DNA of 64,000 nt from Velthaea sp965214335 (GTDB taxonomy: Bacteria > Vulcanimicrobiota > Vulcanimicrobiia > Vulcanimicrobiales > Vulcanimicrobiaceae). A program made the translations under genes and the position numbers. The stretch covers positions 248,001-312,000 of the forward strand of contig CBDCBO010000013.1 in NCBI GenBank assembly GCA_965214335.1, in the 5' to 3' direction. The first letter of the stretch is position 1. Each line of letters opens with the position of its first letter. Under the pieces are notes generated by a model, which made no database searches, was not told where the DNA came from, and saw only the letters and a list, made by a program, of their open reading frames with translations. Positions 1 through 8,826 of the stretch are shown piece by piece.

Positions 1-1335
1 ATCGCGCACGAACGCGAGACGCGTTCCATCGGGCGACCAATGCGGATAGTCATCATGCCGGCCGGCCGGCGTGAGTCGGCGTTCTGCGCCGTCCGGCAGC
101 GTCGCGGTCGCAATGGCCTGCTCCGTTCCGCGATCGACGACATACGCGATACGCCGGCTATCTTTCGACCACACCGGGAGATCGTAGGCCGCACCGGGCG
201 CTGATGTGACCTGCTGGACCGTCGCATCCTCGCCGCTGCTCGCGGCGAAGACCCGGCCGCGCGCCACGAACGCAACCTTCTTTGCGTCGGGCGCCAGCGC
301 TAAGGCGCTGAACCGATTCATCGCCACGGTGTGGGTAACGCCGGTAACACCGTCGGCGCCGCTGAGTTCGATCGGCACCCGATGCACCGTCGCTCCGGCG
401 ATATCGTAGGTCCAAATCGCCATTGCGTGCTCGAAGGCAATCGTGCGTCCGTCACGCGAAATCGTCGGCCACACAATTGATTCGCCGCCGAGCGCCGTCA
501 AGCGCCGCAATCCGCCCGCCGCATGCGACCACAGTTGATCGCTGCCGCTACGATCCGACACGAAGTAGAGCGTCGCGCCGTCGGGCGACCACATCGGCCA
601 ACGATCCTTGGCCTCCCCATTGGTGATACGCTCGAAGCGATGCGCGGGTCCGGCAACGACGATTTCATCCTGGTCCATGTGGCTGTGGCCGCGGCGCCAC
701 CATTGCACGAAACCGTTGCGCACGTAGGCCACGGTGCGACCGTCCGGCGCCGGCGCCGCCTGCATCGCGTTGACGAAGCGCTCGCTCACTACCCGCATCG
801 GCGTTCCGCCGGCGGCGGCGACGCGCATGATGTCGCCGTCGTACACGATATTATGTGCACTGCTCGTAAAATACACGAAGCGACTGTCGGCCGACCAGCC
901 GTCGAGCTCGGGCGTCACGTCATCGTGCGTTACCCGCGCGACCGTTCCGCCGGCCAGCGCCATCGTATAGATTCCGGTCGCGCCGGCTCGCGAATTCACG
1001 AACGCGATCAGCCGTCCATCCGGTGAGAACATCGGCCGCGACGCGGAGCCGCCGGTTGCGACCAGTAAGCGCGCCGCACCGCCGCCGGCCGCCACGATCC
1101 AGACATCGCCGCCGGTCACGAAGGCGATCTGCGCGTGATCCGGCGAGATCGCCGGCTCGGCGAAGCTTGCGACGGCCGCGGGCGCCGGCTCGCCCGATGC
1201 GGGCGGCACGGTCACCGCAGCGGTGGCGAACACCGCTCCGGCGGTACGCGCGTCGGTCGTCCACTGCGGGCCGCACACGAGGGCGACGGCGATGGTAAGG
1301 GCGAGCGTTGTGCGGATGAGTCGGCCGGCGTGCAT
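1..1335 (-). CDS. Exported tricorn/TolB-like beta-propeller protein, N-terminal 445 residues (C-terminus off window)
   Basis: The reading frame stays open from an ATG at 1335 to the window edge, so the gene is cut at its C-terminus. The first ~30 residues form a signal peptide (basic start, then TLALTIAVALV). After that come repeated propeller blades with the PD40/WD40-like signature: AEPAISPDHAQIAFV, SRPMFSPDGRLIAFV, DGWSADSRFVYF, RWPMWSPDGATLYFVSDR, YPHWSPDGTRLAFV. The order and the wording of the YFVSDR and GGTPMRV segments resemble the N-terminal propeller of tricorn-like S41 peptidases. TolB-like proteins and S9 peptidases share this fold. No protease domain is visible inside the window, so catalytic activity cannot be judged. 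Confidence 0.8.
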   Translation of the reverse strand, partial: MHAGRLIRTTLALTIAVALVCGPQWTTDARTAGAVFATAAVTVPPASGEPAPAAVASFAEPAISPDHAQIAFVTGGDVWIVAAGGGAARLLVATGGSASRPMFSPDGRLIAFVNSRAGATGIYTMALAGGTVARVTHDDVTPELDGWSADSRFVYFTSSAHNIVYDGDIMRVAAAGGTPMRVVSERFVNAMQAAPAPDGRTVAYVRNGFVQWWRRGHSHMDQDEIVVAGPAHRFERITNGEAKDRWPMWSPDGATLYFVSDRSGSDQLWSHAAGGLRRLTALGGESIVWPTISRDGRTIAFEHAMAIWTYDIAGATVHRVPIELSGADGVTGVTHTVAMNRFSALALAPDAKKVAFVARGRVFAASSGEDATVQQVTSAPGAAYDLPVWSKDSRRIAYVVDRGTEQAIATATLPDGAERRLTPAGRHDDYPHWSPDGTRLAFVRD

Positions 1336-1419
1336 GCGCCGCGTTTCGGACCCCGAGACGCAGAGCCTTTGCGCCGCTATTGCGCGTCTGTCAGCGAGCG
1401 CTGCACGCCGCGCGGCCGG

Positions 1420-2508
1420 CTACGCCGTTTTCAACGACGCCATATCGATCACGTAGCGGAATCGAACCTCGCCTTTTTCGACTTTCTTATAGGCATCGTT
1501 GATGCCGTCGATATCGATGACTTCGATATCCGGACCAATGCCGTGCTCGGCGCAGAAATCGAGCACCGCTTGCGTTTCGGCGATGCTGCCGATCAACGAG
1601 CCGGCGACGGAGTTACGGTGACCGGCGACTTCCATGTTATTGACCGGCGAGAGCGGTTCGAGCGCGCCCACCACAGCCAGCGTCGCGTTGCGCTTGAGCA
1701 ACGGAAGATACGTGTTGAGATCGTGTTTCTTTGGAATGACGCTGAGCAAAAAGTCGAAACTGCTCTTGTGCGCTTCCAACGTCGCTTTATCGGTTTCAAT
1801 GATTCCGGTCGCGCCGATCCGGGTCGCCTCGTCGAGCTTTTCTTTTTTCTCGGTAAACACATACACGTCGGCGCCGAGCGCGCGAGCGAGTTTCGCCGCC
1901 ATGTTGCCCAACCCGCCGAACCCGATGATGCCGACCTTATCGCCGGCCTTCACCTTCCAATAGCGCAGCGGCGAAAACGTCGTTACCCCCGCGCATAAGA
2001 TCGGCGCCGCGACCTCGGGCCGCAAGCCGGCCGGAATTTTAAGCACGAAATCTTCGCGTACCACGAGCGAGGTCGAATAGCCACCGTACGTATTGTCCCG
2101 GCCGTACGTGTTTTCACCACCGGGCGCCTTGGCCGACGGAACCATCGGACCGTTATACGTCGCAAGCCAGCTGTTGGGGCCTTCACAATAATTTTCTTCG
2201 CCGGCTTTGCACGCTTCACATGATTGACAACTGTCGATCATGCAGCCCACGCCGACCAAATCCCCGGCCTGGTGACGCGTCACGCCAGCGCCGGTCGCAG
2301 CTACGCGGCCCACCACTTCGTGCCCCGGCATGCACGGGTACACGGTATTGCCCCATTCGTTTTTGACCTGATGGATGTCGGAATGACAGACGCCGCAGAA
2401 CAGCACGTCGATGGCGACTTCGTTCGCTTTGGGTTCGTCGCGTTCGAACTCGGTGCGTGCGAGGTGCGTGAACGAATGGCCGGCAGCGTAGCCGACTGAC
2501 TTGATCAT
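1420..2508 (-). CDS. Zinc-dependent NAD(P) alcohol dehydrogenase, YahK/cinnamyl-alcohol-dehydrogenase type
   Basis: The 362-residue protein is the usual length for medium-chain dehydrogenases and should interconvert alcohols and aldehydes in the cytoplasm. The catalytic zinc ligands are visible as Cys38 in FCGVCHSD, His63-Glu64 in MPGHEVVG and Cys172 in ILCAGVT. The structural zinc is bound by Cys94, 97, 100 and 108. The dinucleotide fold carries GFGGLGNMA at residues 196-204. The wording of the N-terminus (GVCHSDIHQVKNEWG) is typical of the YahK/CAD branch. It is divergent from the prolyl oligopeptidase gene, with about 190 bases between the two starts. Its physiological substrate cannot be read from the sequence. 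Confidence 0.92.
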   Translation of the reverse strand: MIKSVGYAAGHSFTHLARTEFERDEPKANEVAIDVLFCGVCHSDIHQVKNEWGNTVYPCMPGHEVVGRVAATGAGVTRHQAGDLVGVGCMIDSCQSCEACKAGEENYCEGPNSWLATYNGPMVPSAKAPGGENTYGRDNTYGGYSTSLVVREDFVLKIPAGLRPEVAAPILCAGVTTFSPLRYWKVKAGDKVGIIGFGGLGNMAAKLARALGADVYVFTEKKEKLDEATRIGATGIIETDKATLEAHKSSFDFLLSVIPKKHDLNTYLPLLKRNATLAVVGALEPLSPVNNMEVAGHRNSVAGSLIGSIAETQAVLDFCAEHGIGPDIEVIDIDGINDAYKKVEKGEVRFRYVIDMASLKTA

Positions 2509-2697
2509 GAAAAATTGCTCCTAAAATTGCCGGTGCACGTGGTCAATGCCGTTTCAGGCGCGCCCGACGCTAGGAACTTTTCTTGAGCGGCGCCGTTCCT
2601 TACCTATCCAGAACCAGAGTTTCGGCCGGCGCCGGCTCGGCGCTTATACTTCTGCGACGTGAAGTTGTGGCCGTTTCTAACCGCGAAAGCACCGCAT

Positions 2698-4875
2698 ATG
2701 CAATCACCGCGTGTCGTATCCGCCGCCTTGTCGCTTTTGACGGCGATCGCACTGGCCGCCCCGGCCGGCGCGGCGCTGCCACCGGCACCGGTGGCCAAAA
2801 CGATTCCCGTCAGCGACGAGTATTTCGGAACGAAGGTCGTCGATCCGTACCGTTGGATGGAGCAGCCCGGCAATCCCGATCTGGCCGCGTATCTGAAAGC
2901 GCAAAGCACGCGCACGCGCACGATCCTCGATGCGATTCCGGGCCGTAAAGCGTTGCTCGCGCGCTTGAACTCATTGCTCGAAACGGTGAATTCGTCCAGC
3001 AGCGTGACGCCGCGCAAAAACGCCATCTTCTTCGAACGCTTGTCGCCCGGCTTCAACTTGGCCAAGCTCTACGTTCGCACCGGCGGCGCCGAACGCGTCG
3101 TGCTCGATCCCGCAACGCTGAGCACCGGCGGCCGGCATTTCGCGATCGCCGGTTTCACGCCGTCGGACGACGGCACGCTCGTCGCGGTGCGACTGACCCC
3201 CGACGGCAGCGAGCCCGAAACGGTCACGCGATTCTACGACGTCGGCGGGACACGAGCGCTGCCCGACACTCTGGAGCGGTCGGACTTCGGCGTCACCGGC
3301 TGGCGCGGCGACGGGAAAGCGGTGTTCTATTTGCGCTTTCAAGATTTGCCGCCCAACGCGGCGCCCACCGCCTTGTATCAAAACGTGCGGACGTACCTGC
3401 ACGTCCTGGGCACGCCGCAGAGCGCCGATCGGGCGGTGTTCGGCAGCGGCCTCTCACCCGACGTGCAGATGATGCCCAATGAATTTGCCGCGGCGTCCGT
3501 CGATCCGTCGGCGTCGCACGCCTTCGGGCTGGTCATCAACGGCGTGCAAAACGAGAAACGCGGGTACGTCGCGCCGAAGGCGGCCTTCGAACGCGGCAGC
3601 GCGAGCTGGACCAAAGTCTTCGACTACGCCGACGGGGTGACCGACGCGACGCTGCACGGCGACGATATCTACCTCATCAGCCACAAGAACGCGCCGCGCT
3701 TCGCGGTCCTGAAAACCAGTGCGGCACATCCCGACATGTCGACCGCCCAGGTCATCGTACCGCCGTCAAATCGCGTCATCGACGGCGCCGCGGCGGCCAA
3801 AGACGCACTATACGTATCGGAGCGCGAGAACGGCTTAGCGCGGATCGTCAAAGTCGACTATGCAACCGGTGCGACGACGGAGATTCCGTTACCGGTTCAG
3901 GGCACCGCCAACGACTTCACCGCCGATCCGCAGTACCCAGGTTTTATCGTACGGCTCGAAAGCTGGACGGTTTCGCCGCAATGGTTCGCCTACGATCCGG
4001 CGCAGAACAGCTTGGCCAATACGAATCTCGATCCGCCCTCGCCGGTCGACTATTCGGCAATGACCGCCGAGGAGGTCACCGTTCCGGGCCGCGACGGCAC
4101 GCCGATCCCACTCTCGATCGTACACCGCAAAGACGTCAAGCTCGACGGCAGCAACCCAACGCTCTTGTATGCATACGGCTCGTACGGCATCAGTTCGTCG
4201 CCGAGCTTTTCAGCGTCGCGGATCGCCTGGTTCGAGCGCGGCGGCGTTTTTGCCGTCGCCCACGTTCGCGGCGGCGGCGAGAACGGTCAAGAGTGGCATT
4301 TGGCCGGCAAAGATGCCAACAAGGTCAACACCATCAACGACTTCATCGATTGCGCGCAGTGGCTCATCGCGCAGAAGTACACGTCGGCGAATAAACTCGG
4401 CGCGCGCGGCGGCAGTGCGGGCGGTATCACGATGGGCGGAGCGATCACGCGCGCACCGCAACTCTTCGCCGCGGTGCTCGACGAGATTCCCGTCTCCGAC
4501 CAACTGCGCATCGAGTTTAGTCCGAACGGTCCGCCCAACATCCCCGAGTTCGGCTCCGTCACCACCGCCACCGGGTTCCAGAATCTGTATGCTACGAACG
4601 CCGTGACGCACGTGATGCCGGGCGGCCGATATCCGGCCGTCATGCTGACGACCGGTGCGAACGATCCGCGCGTCGATCCCTGGCAGGCGGCGAAGATGGC
4701 CGCGACCTTGCAAGCCGACAACGCCGGTAAGCGGCCTATCCTCTTGCGCGTCGACTATGCGGGTGGTCACGGTCTGATCGGTGCCACGAAGGCGCAGGGC
4801 GCCGAACTTTCGGCCGACGAGTACAGTTTTCTCCTGTGGAACATGGGCGTCGCCGATTTTCAACCGCGACTGTAG
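2698..4875 (+). CDS. Secreted prolyl oligopeptidase family (S9A) serine peptidase
   Basis: From the ATG at 2698 the protein has 725 residues and begins with a clear signal peptide (LSLLTAIALAAPAGA), so it acts outside the cytoplasm. A GTG at 2659 would add 13 residues before that signal and is less likely. The N-terminal half is the propeller with the family opening VVDPYRWMEQ. The alpha/beta-hydrolase half carries GARGGSAGG (Ser573), the Asp656 motif GANDPRVDPW and His691 in YAGGHGLIG, a complete triad. The family cuts oligopeptides after proline. It is convergent with the response regulator, leaving only 21 bases. Confidence 0.93.
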   Translation: MQSPRVVSAALSLLTAIALAAPAGAALPPAPVAKTIPVSDEYFGTKVVDPYRWMEQPGNPDLAAYLKAQSTRTRTILDAIPGRKALLARLNSLLETVNSSSSVTPRKNAIFFERLSPGFNLAKLYVRTGGAERVVLDPATLSTGGRHFAIAGFTPSDDGTLVAVRLTPDGSEPETVTRFYDVGGTRALPDTLERSDFGVTGWRGDGKAVFYLRFQDLPPNAAPTALYQNVRTYLHVLGTPQSADRAVFGSGLSPDVQMMPNEFAAASVDPSASHAFGLVINGVQNEKRGYVAPKAAFERGSASWTKVFDYADGVTDATLHGDDIYLISHKNAPRFAVLKTSAAHPDMSTAQVIVPPSNRVIDGAAAAKDALYVSERENGLARIVKVDYATGATTEIPLPVQGTANDFTADPQYPGFIVRLESWTVSPQWFAYDPAQNSLANTNLDPPSPVDYSAMTAEEVTVPGRDGTPIPLSIVHRKDVKLDGSNPTLLYAYGSYGISSSPSFSASRIAWFERGGVFAVAHVRGGGENGQEWHLAGKDANKVNTINDFIDCAQWLIAQKYTSANKLGARGGSAGGITMGGAITRAPQLFAAVLDEIPVSDQLRIEFSPNGPPNIPEFGSVTTATGFQNLYATNAVTHVMPGGRYPAVMLTTGANDPRVDPWQAAKMAATLQADNAGKRPILLRVDYAGGHGLIGATKAQGAELSADEYSFLLWNMGVADFQPRL

Positions 4876-4896
4876 CGCCGGCCGCGCGGCGTCGGG

Positions 4897-5541
4897 TTAG
4901 CGCCGGTCCAAAGCACGCGTTGCGACGACGGCTTCGAGCCGGCTTTTCACGTGCAGTTTGCGCAGGATCGCGGAGATGTGCGCTTTGACCGTAATTTCTT
5001 CAACGTGCAGATCGGCCGCGATTTGGCGGTTCGAACGCCCCGCCGCGAGCAGTTCGAGCACCGCGCTCTGGCGGGGGGACAGCGTCTCGGCGGGGCGACC
5101 CGGTGGCGTCCCGGCGTGCACCGGCAACGACGCATACACGTTTCCGGCCAACACGCTCCGGATCGCGCGTTCCATTTCGGGCTTGGTCGCCGACTTTGAA
5201 ATGCAAGCCGCCGCGCCCAGCGCCAACACCCGGGCGACGGTTTCGCGATCGTCGCGCGACGACACCACGAGCAGAGGTGTTTCCGGAACGAGCGAGCGCA
5301 ATCGGGCAACGTCGGCAAGTCCGTCACCCGAACCGGGCATGATCAGGTCGACGAACACCAGATCGAAGGGTCCGTGCTGCGCGAGCATCTCCATCGCTTC
5401 GGCGAAGCTACGCACCTCGCTAATATCGGCGCCTCCGAGCGCGGCGTCGATAACGTGCCGCAGCGCCTCGCGAAAAAGCGGGTGATCGTCGGCCACCAAG
5501 ATGCGCGCGCTCGGTTTCAGCACATGTAGACCTTCGTACAA
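4897..5541 (-). CDS. NarL/LuxR-family two-component response regulator
   Basis: The 214-residue protein has a receiver domain at residues 12-125. Its acidic pair is Asp18-Asp19, the phosphoacceptor is Asp65 in FVDLIMPG, and the conserved Lys116 lies in CISKSA. A GerE-type helix-turn-helix at about 154-209 (LSPRQSAVLELLAAG) follows. No kinase gene is adjacent. The gene is divergent from the aldehyde dehydrogenase at 5616 with 74 bases between them, so it is a natural candidate to control that gene. In Pseudomonas, NarL-type regulators (ErbR/AgmR, ExaE) govern PQQ ethanol oxidation. By that analogy it could also act on the quinoprotein genes at 58.7-61.8 kb, which is inference. Confidence 0.93.
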   Translation of the reverse strand: MYEGLHVLKPSARILVADDHPLFREALRHVIDAALGGADISEVRSFAEAMEMLAQHGPFDLVFVDLIMPGSGDGLADVARLRSLVPETPLLVVSSRDDRETVARVLALGAAACISKSATKPEMERAIRSVLAGNVYASLPVHAGTPPGRPAETLSPRQSAVLELLAAGRSNRQIAADLHVEEITVKAHISAILRKLHVKSRLEAVVATRALDRR

Positions 5542-5604
5542 TAGTCGCGGACGCGCAAGTAAGCTACACTTGGACGGAGCATTGGTAGAATCTTTGCCCA
5601 GTCA

Positions 5605-5610
5605 AGGAGG
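5605..5610 (+). promoter_or_regulatory. Ribosome binding site of the aldehyde dehydrogenase
   Basis: AGGAGG lies 5 bases before a GTG codon at 5616. This perfect Shine-Dalgarno sequence fixes the start of the aldehyde dehydrogenase, since there is no ATG nearby. Confidence 0.8.
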
Positions 5611-5615
5611 TACGC

Positions 5616-7157
5616 GTGAGTGCTGTTTTAGAGGTCGAGACACTATTCGACTTAACGAAACTCGGGATCGAAAATCCGTTCCGGCGAAAATACGATAATT
5701 TCATTGGTGGCCGCTATGTGCCGCCGGTTGAGGGCCGCTATTTCGCCAATATCAGCCCGCTGATCGGTCAGCCGTTTACCGAAGTGGCCCGGTCGACCGC
5801 CGCCGACGTCGAGTTAGCCCTCGATGCCGCGCACGCGGCACGCGAGGCATGGGGCCGGACATCAGGCACCGAGCGGGCGAACATTCTCAACAAAATCGCG
5901 GATCGAATGGAAGCCAAGCTCAGCGTTCTGGCGCTGGCCGAAACGATCGACAACGGCAAACCGATTCGCGAAACGACGCTCGCCGATATCCCCCTGGCGA
6001 TCGATCACTTCCGCTATTTCGCCGGCTGCATTCGCGCCCAAGAGGGCGGCATTAGCGAAATCGACCACGATACGGTGGCGTATCACTTCCACGAGCCGCT
6101 CGGCGTCGTGGGTCAGATCATTCCCTGGAATTTTCCGATTCTCATGGCGGTGTGGAAACTCGCTCCGGCGCTGGCGGCGGGCAACTGCGTCGTGCTCAAA
6201 CCGGCCGAACAAACGCCGGCCTCGATCATGGTTTGGATCGATATGATCGGCGACTTGCTACCGCCCGGCGTGCTCAATATCGTGCAAGGCTTTGGACTCG
6301 AAGCCGGTAAGCCGCTGGCATCGAACAAGCGTATCGCGAAGATCGCCTTCACCGGCGAAACGACGACGGGCCGCCTCATCATGCAATACGCGTCGCAAAA
6401 CTTGATTCCGGTGACGCTCGAGTTGGGTGGCAAATCACCGAACATCTTTTTCGCCGACGTGCTCGATGCGGACGATGCCTTTTTCGACAAAGCGCTCGAA
6501 GGCTTCACGATGTTCGCCCTCAATCAAGGCGAAGTCTGCACCTGCCCGTCACGCGCGCTCATACAAGAATCCATTTACGACCGCTTCATGGAACGCGCGC
6601 TGGCTCGGGTCAAAGCGATCGTGCAGGGCAACCCGCTCGACATGAACACGATGCTCGGCGCCCAAGCGTCGAGCGAACAGCTCGAGAAGATCTTGTCGTA
6701 TTTCGATATCGGCCGGCAGGAAGGCGCCAAAGTCCTCACCGGCGGCCGGCGCAACGAACTCGACGGCGCCTTTAAAGACGGGTACTACGTCGAACCGACG
6801 ATATTTGAAGGCAACAACGCGATGCGCGTGTTCCAGGAAGAGATCTTCGGCCCCGTGGTGAGCGTCACGACATTCAAAGACGAAGCCGACGCGCTCGCGA
6901 TCGCCAACGACACGCTCTACGGCTTAGGTGCCGGCGTCTGGTCGCGCGATGCAAACACGTGTTACCGCATGGGCCGCGGCATTCAAGCCGGCCGCGTTTG
7001 GACGAATTGCTATCACCTGTACCCGGCGCATGCGACGTTCGGCGGTTACAAACAATCGGGTATCGGGCGCGAGAATCACAAGATGATGCTCGATCATTAT
7101 CAGCAGACCAAGAACATGCTCGTGAGTTACAGTCCGAACAAACTTGGATTCTTCTAA
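5616..7157 (+). CDS. NAD-dependent aldehyde dehydrogenase, ExaC/AldB (acetaldehyde) type
   Basis: The 513-residue protein starts at a GTG behind a perfect ribosome binding site. Residues for catalysis are present: Glu269 in VTLELGGKSPN and Cys308 in NQGEVCTCPSR. The coenzyme loop IIPWNFP is at 168-174. The NQGEVCTCPSR wording and N-terminal FIGGRYVPP fit the acetaldehyde/ExaC-AldB subgroup, which oxidises aldehydes arising from alcohols. The next gene, a DUF779 protein, overlaps its end, and DUF779 genes commonly accompany this subgroup. It is divergent from a NarL-type regulator. Inference: it takes the aldehyde released by the quinoprotein dehydrogenase or by the zinc dehydrogenase. Confidence 0.93.
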   Translation: MSAVLEVETLFDLTKLGIENPFRRKYDNFIGGRYVPPVEGRYFANISPLIGQPFTEVARSTAADVELALDAAHAAREAWGRTSGTERANILNKIADRMEAKLSVLALAETIDNGKPIRETTLADIPLAIDHFRYFAGCIRAQEGGISEIDHDTVAYHFHEPLGVVGQIIPWNFPILMAVWKLAPALAAGNCVVLKPAEQTPASIMVWIDMIGDLLPPGVLNIVQGFGLEAGKPLASNKRIAKIAFTGETTTGRLIMQYASQNLIPVTLELGGKSPNIFFADVLDADDAFFDKALEGFTMFALNQGEVCTCPSRALIQESIYDRFMERALARVKAIVQGNPLDMNTMLGAQASSEQLEKILSYFDIGRQEGAKVLTGGRRNELDGAFKDGYYVEPTIFEGNNAMRVFQEEIFGPVVSVTTFKDEADALAIANDTLYGLGAGVWSRDANTCYRMGRGIQAGRVWTNCYHLYPAHATFGGYKQSGIGRENHKMMLDHYQQTKNMLVSYSPNKLGFF

Positions 7158-7533
7158 CGCGCCGAGTCGCGTCGATGCAACGCCCGCAGCCGTCGAACTC
7201 ATCGAACGGCTGCGGGCGCGCCACGGTCCGGTCATGTTCCATCAATCTGGCGGCTGCTGCGACGGCAGCAGCCCGATGTGCTATCCGGTCGGTGATTTTC
7301 TGCTTGGGTCCGCCGACGTGCGGCTGGGCTCGATCGCCGGCGCATCGTTCTACATGAGCGCTTCTCAATTCGCGTATTGGCAGCATACGAAACTGATCAT
7401 CGACGTCGTTCCGGGACGCGGCGGCATGTTTTCGCTCGAAAACGGTGAGGGCGTCCGGTTTCTCACCCGTTCGCGAATCTATACCGCTGACGAAGCCGCC
7501 GCGCTGCCGCCGGTCGACGTCGTTATCAGTTAA
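7144..7533 (+). CDS. DUF779 family protein, coupled to the aldehyde dehydrogenase
   Basis: The 129-residue protein begins at a TTG at 7144, overlapping the last 14 bases of the aldehyde dehydrogenase, which implies translational coupling. The family motifs are FHQSGGCCDGSSPMC at residues 34-48 and the C-terminal SLENGEGVRFLTRSR. DUF779 proteins are small, Cys-rich and encoded beside ExaC/AldB-type dehydrogenases. Their biochemical role is not established, and a part in enzyme maturation or cofactor handling is only a guess. A 13-bp perfect inverted repeat lies inside its first 25 codons (listed separately). Confidence 0.85.
   Translation: MDSSNAPSRVDATPAAVELIERLRARHGPVMFHQSGGCCDGSSPMCYPVGDFLLGSADVRLGSIAGASFYMSASQFAYWQHTKLIIDVVPGRGGMFSLENGEGVRFLTRSRIYTADEAAALPPVDVVIS
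7181..7218 (+). repeat. 13-bp perfect hairpin inside the start of the DUF779 gene
   Basis: Arms 7181-7193 (CGCCCGCAGCCGT) and 7206-7218 are exact reverse complements around a 12-base loop. It begins 24 bases after the aldehyde dehydrogenase stop codon and has no T-run. It could stabilise the 3' end of the dehydrogenase message or damp expression of the overlapping DUF779 gene. Confidence 0.6.
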
Positions 7534-8063
7534 TTTCTGTAAGGCCGGTCGGCTACACGCTCGATACCTGACGCGCTGCACGAGCAGGTTGGCATTGCAT
7601 AGCCGCGCCGGCGGTGCGCTGGCCGATACGGACGGAACAATCAGCGGCCAGGCCGCATTCGTGGTTTCACGCCGGCCGACGTCGCGTCGCCGGCCGATCG
7701 ACAGCCCGCGGCCGAAGTCATCGTCCAGCCGTCGGCCCTGGGCCTCTGAGGGATCCTGAGGATGGCCGAGGCCGAACTGTACGGATGCTCCAGGAGGTCT
7801 AACGCGACTCGCTCACCACGAGCTGAGGGATGTCCGCCTCAACCAAATGTTCGTCGTTATTGGCCCACCACAAAGCGAGCGATATCCGCGCGTGGCTATC
7901 TTGCCGCAAGCCGGTGATGCAAACGAGACGTCGCACACCACTCGTCCGCTGCGGCCCGTCGCACCTGATACGAGAATCTTCACGTTCGACCTGGATCTAT
8001 TTCGGAGTTCGTGGCCCAGTTCGCAAGCGCCGGCTGCTTCAGCATTGCAGGGATCGCGAGGTC
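7534..8063. other. Gap without a recognisable gene, left edge of the variable island
   Basis: About 530 bases hold no open frame with recognisable protein features on either strand. The dehydrogenase module ends just before it and the variable region begins after it, so it probably contains the left junction of the island. No repeat or tRNA that could serve as an attachment site was found by eye. Confidence 0.4.
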
Positions 8064-8450
8064 TCAGCTTGCGCCACTTCCGTATTGCCGCGTGATGACT
8101 TCCAAGTAGTGCCCGTCGGGAGCGAGGAAGTAGACACCCCGGCCGCCATCATTGTGGTTGATCTCGCCAATGTGGTCGCCGAACGGATCGGCCCAGTATT
8201 CAAGATCTTGCTCGCGGATGCGGCCCATGACGGCGTCGAAATCGGCTTCGCCGATGAGGAAAGCGTAGTGCTGTGGCTGGATCGGTCCCTCGACAGATGC
8301 GAAATCAAGCGACACTCCATTGTCGAGTTCGACCACCTCGAAGGGGCCGAATCGGACCGGCGCCGGCCGCCCCAGCATGTCGGCCAGGAAACGCGCAGAC
8401 CGTGACTTGTCTGACGACGAAACAATAGTGTGGTTGAGTTGAACGGCCAT
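8064..8450 (-). CDS. VOC (glyoxalase/bleomycin-resistance) superfamily protein
   Basis: The 128-residue protein is one VOC domain. It opens MAVQLNHTIVSSSD, with a candidate metal His in LNHT. The middle has QHYAFLIGEADFD and the end DPDG-like segment FLAPDGHYLEVITRQ, which supplies the final Glu. VOC proteins of this size are metal-dependent dioxygenases, lyases or resistance proteins, and the exact role cannot be told. The gene stands alone in the variable region and looks intact, unlike most of its neighbours. Confidence 0.85.
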   Translation of the reverse strand: MAVQLNHTIVSSSDKSRSARFLADMLGRPAPVRFGPFEVVELDNGVSLDFASVEGPIQPQHYAFLIGEADFDAVMGRIREQDLEYWADPFGDHIGEINHNDGGRGVYFLAPDGHYLEVITRQYGSGAS

Positions 8451-8526
8451 GTCTTTCCCGAACGTAATAGTGTGCAGTACGTTTCATTATCGCGCGAGCC
8501 GTGTTCGAGCGTCAGCCGACGCACTT

Positions 8527-8826
8527 TCATTGCAGTCGCTTCACGATGATCCGAGACGCGAGTAACACGCCTGCCTTGGCGATTCCCTGCATCGAGTCTC
8601 GGTCGACGTCAACCTGAAAGCGCAGCTCGAGTCGAAGCGGACGAGTCACGTGTTGCGTCAACGTCAGGCGCTGCCTAGCTAGATACAAGTCTTCGATTTT
8701 GACCGTAGCGTGCTTAGCGGTCGCGGTCCCGCTCAGTACATTCACTGCATCGGAACGTATATCGAAGACTACTTTGCGTACCGATAGGCGTTGCGATCGT
8801 CGCGTCCCATACCGGGCATCGCTCAT
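8527..8826 (-). CDS. Uncertain hypothetical protein, 99 residues
   Basis: A 99-codon frame encodes a moderately protein-like sequence with segments such as VRKVVFDIRSDAV and LTQHVTRPLRLELRFQVDVD. I do not recognise it. Its N-terminal 36 bases overlap the decayed GlxA-like gene on the other strand. It may be a remnant or a chance frame in degraded DNA. Confidence 0.22.
   Translation of the reverse strand: MSDARYGTRRSQRLSVRKVVFDIRSDAVNVLSGTATAKHATVKIEDLYLARQRLTLTQHVTRPLRLELRFQVDVDRDSMQGIAKAGVLLASRIIVKRLQ

Noticed and set aside
523..1998. Long plus-strand frames opposite the propeller and alcohol dehydrogenase genes
   Set aside because: They are Arg/Ala-rich and lack family motifs. The minus-strand frames show clear propeller and zinc-dehydrogenase signatures over the same bases.
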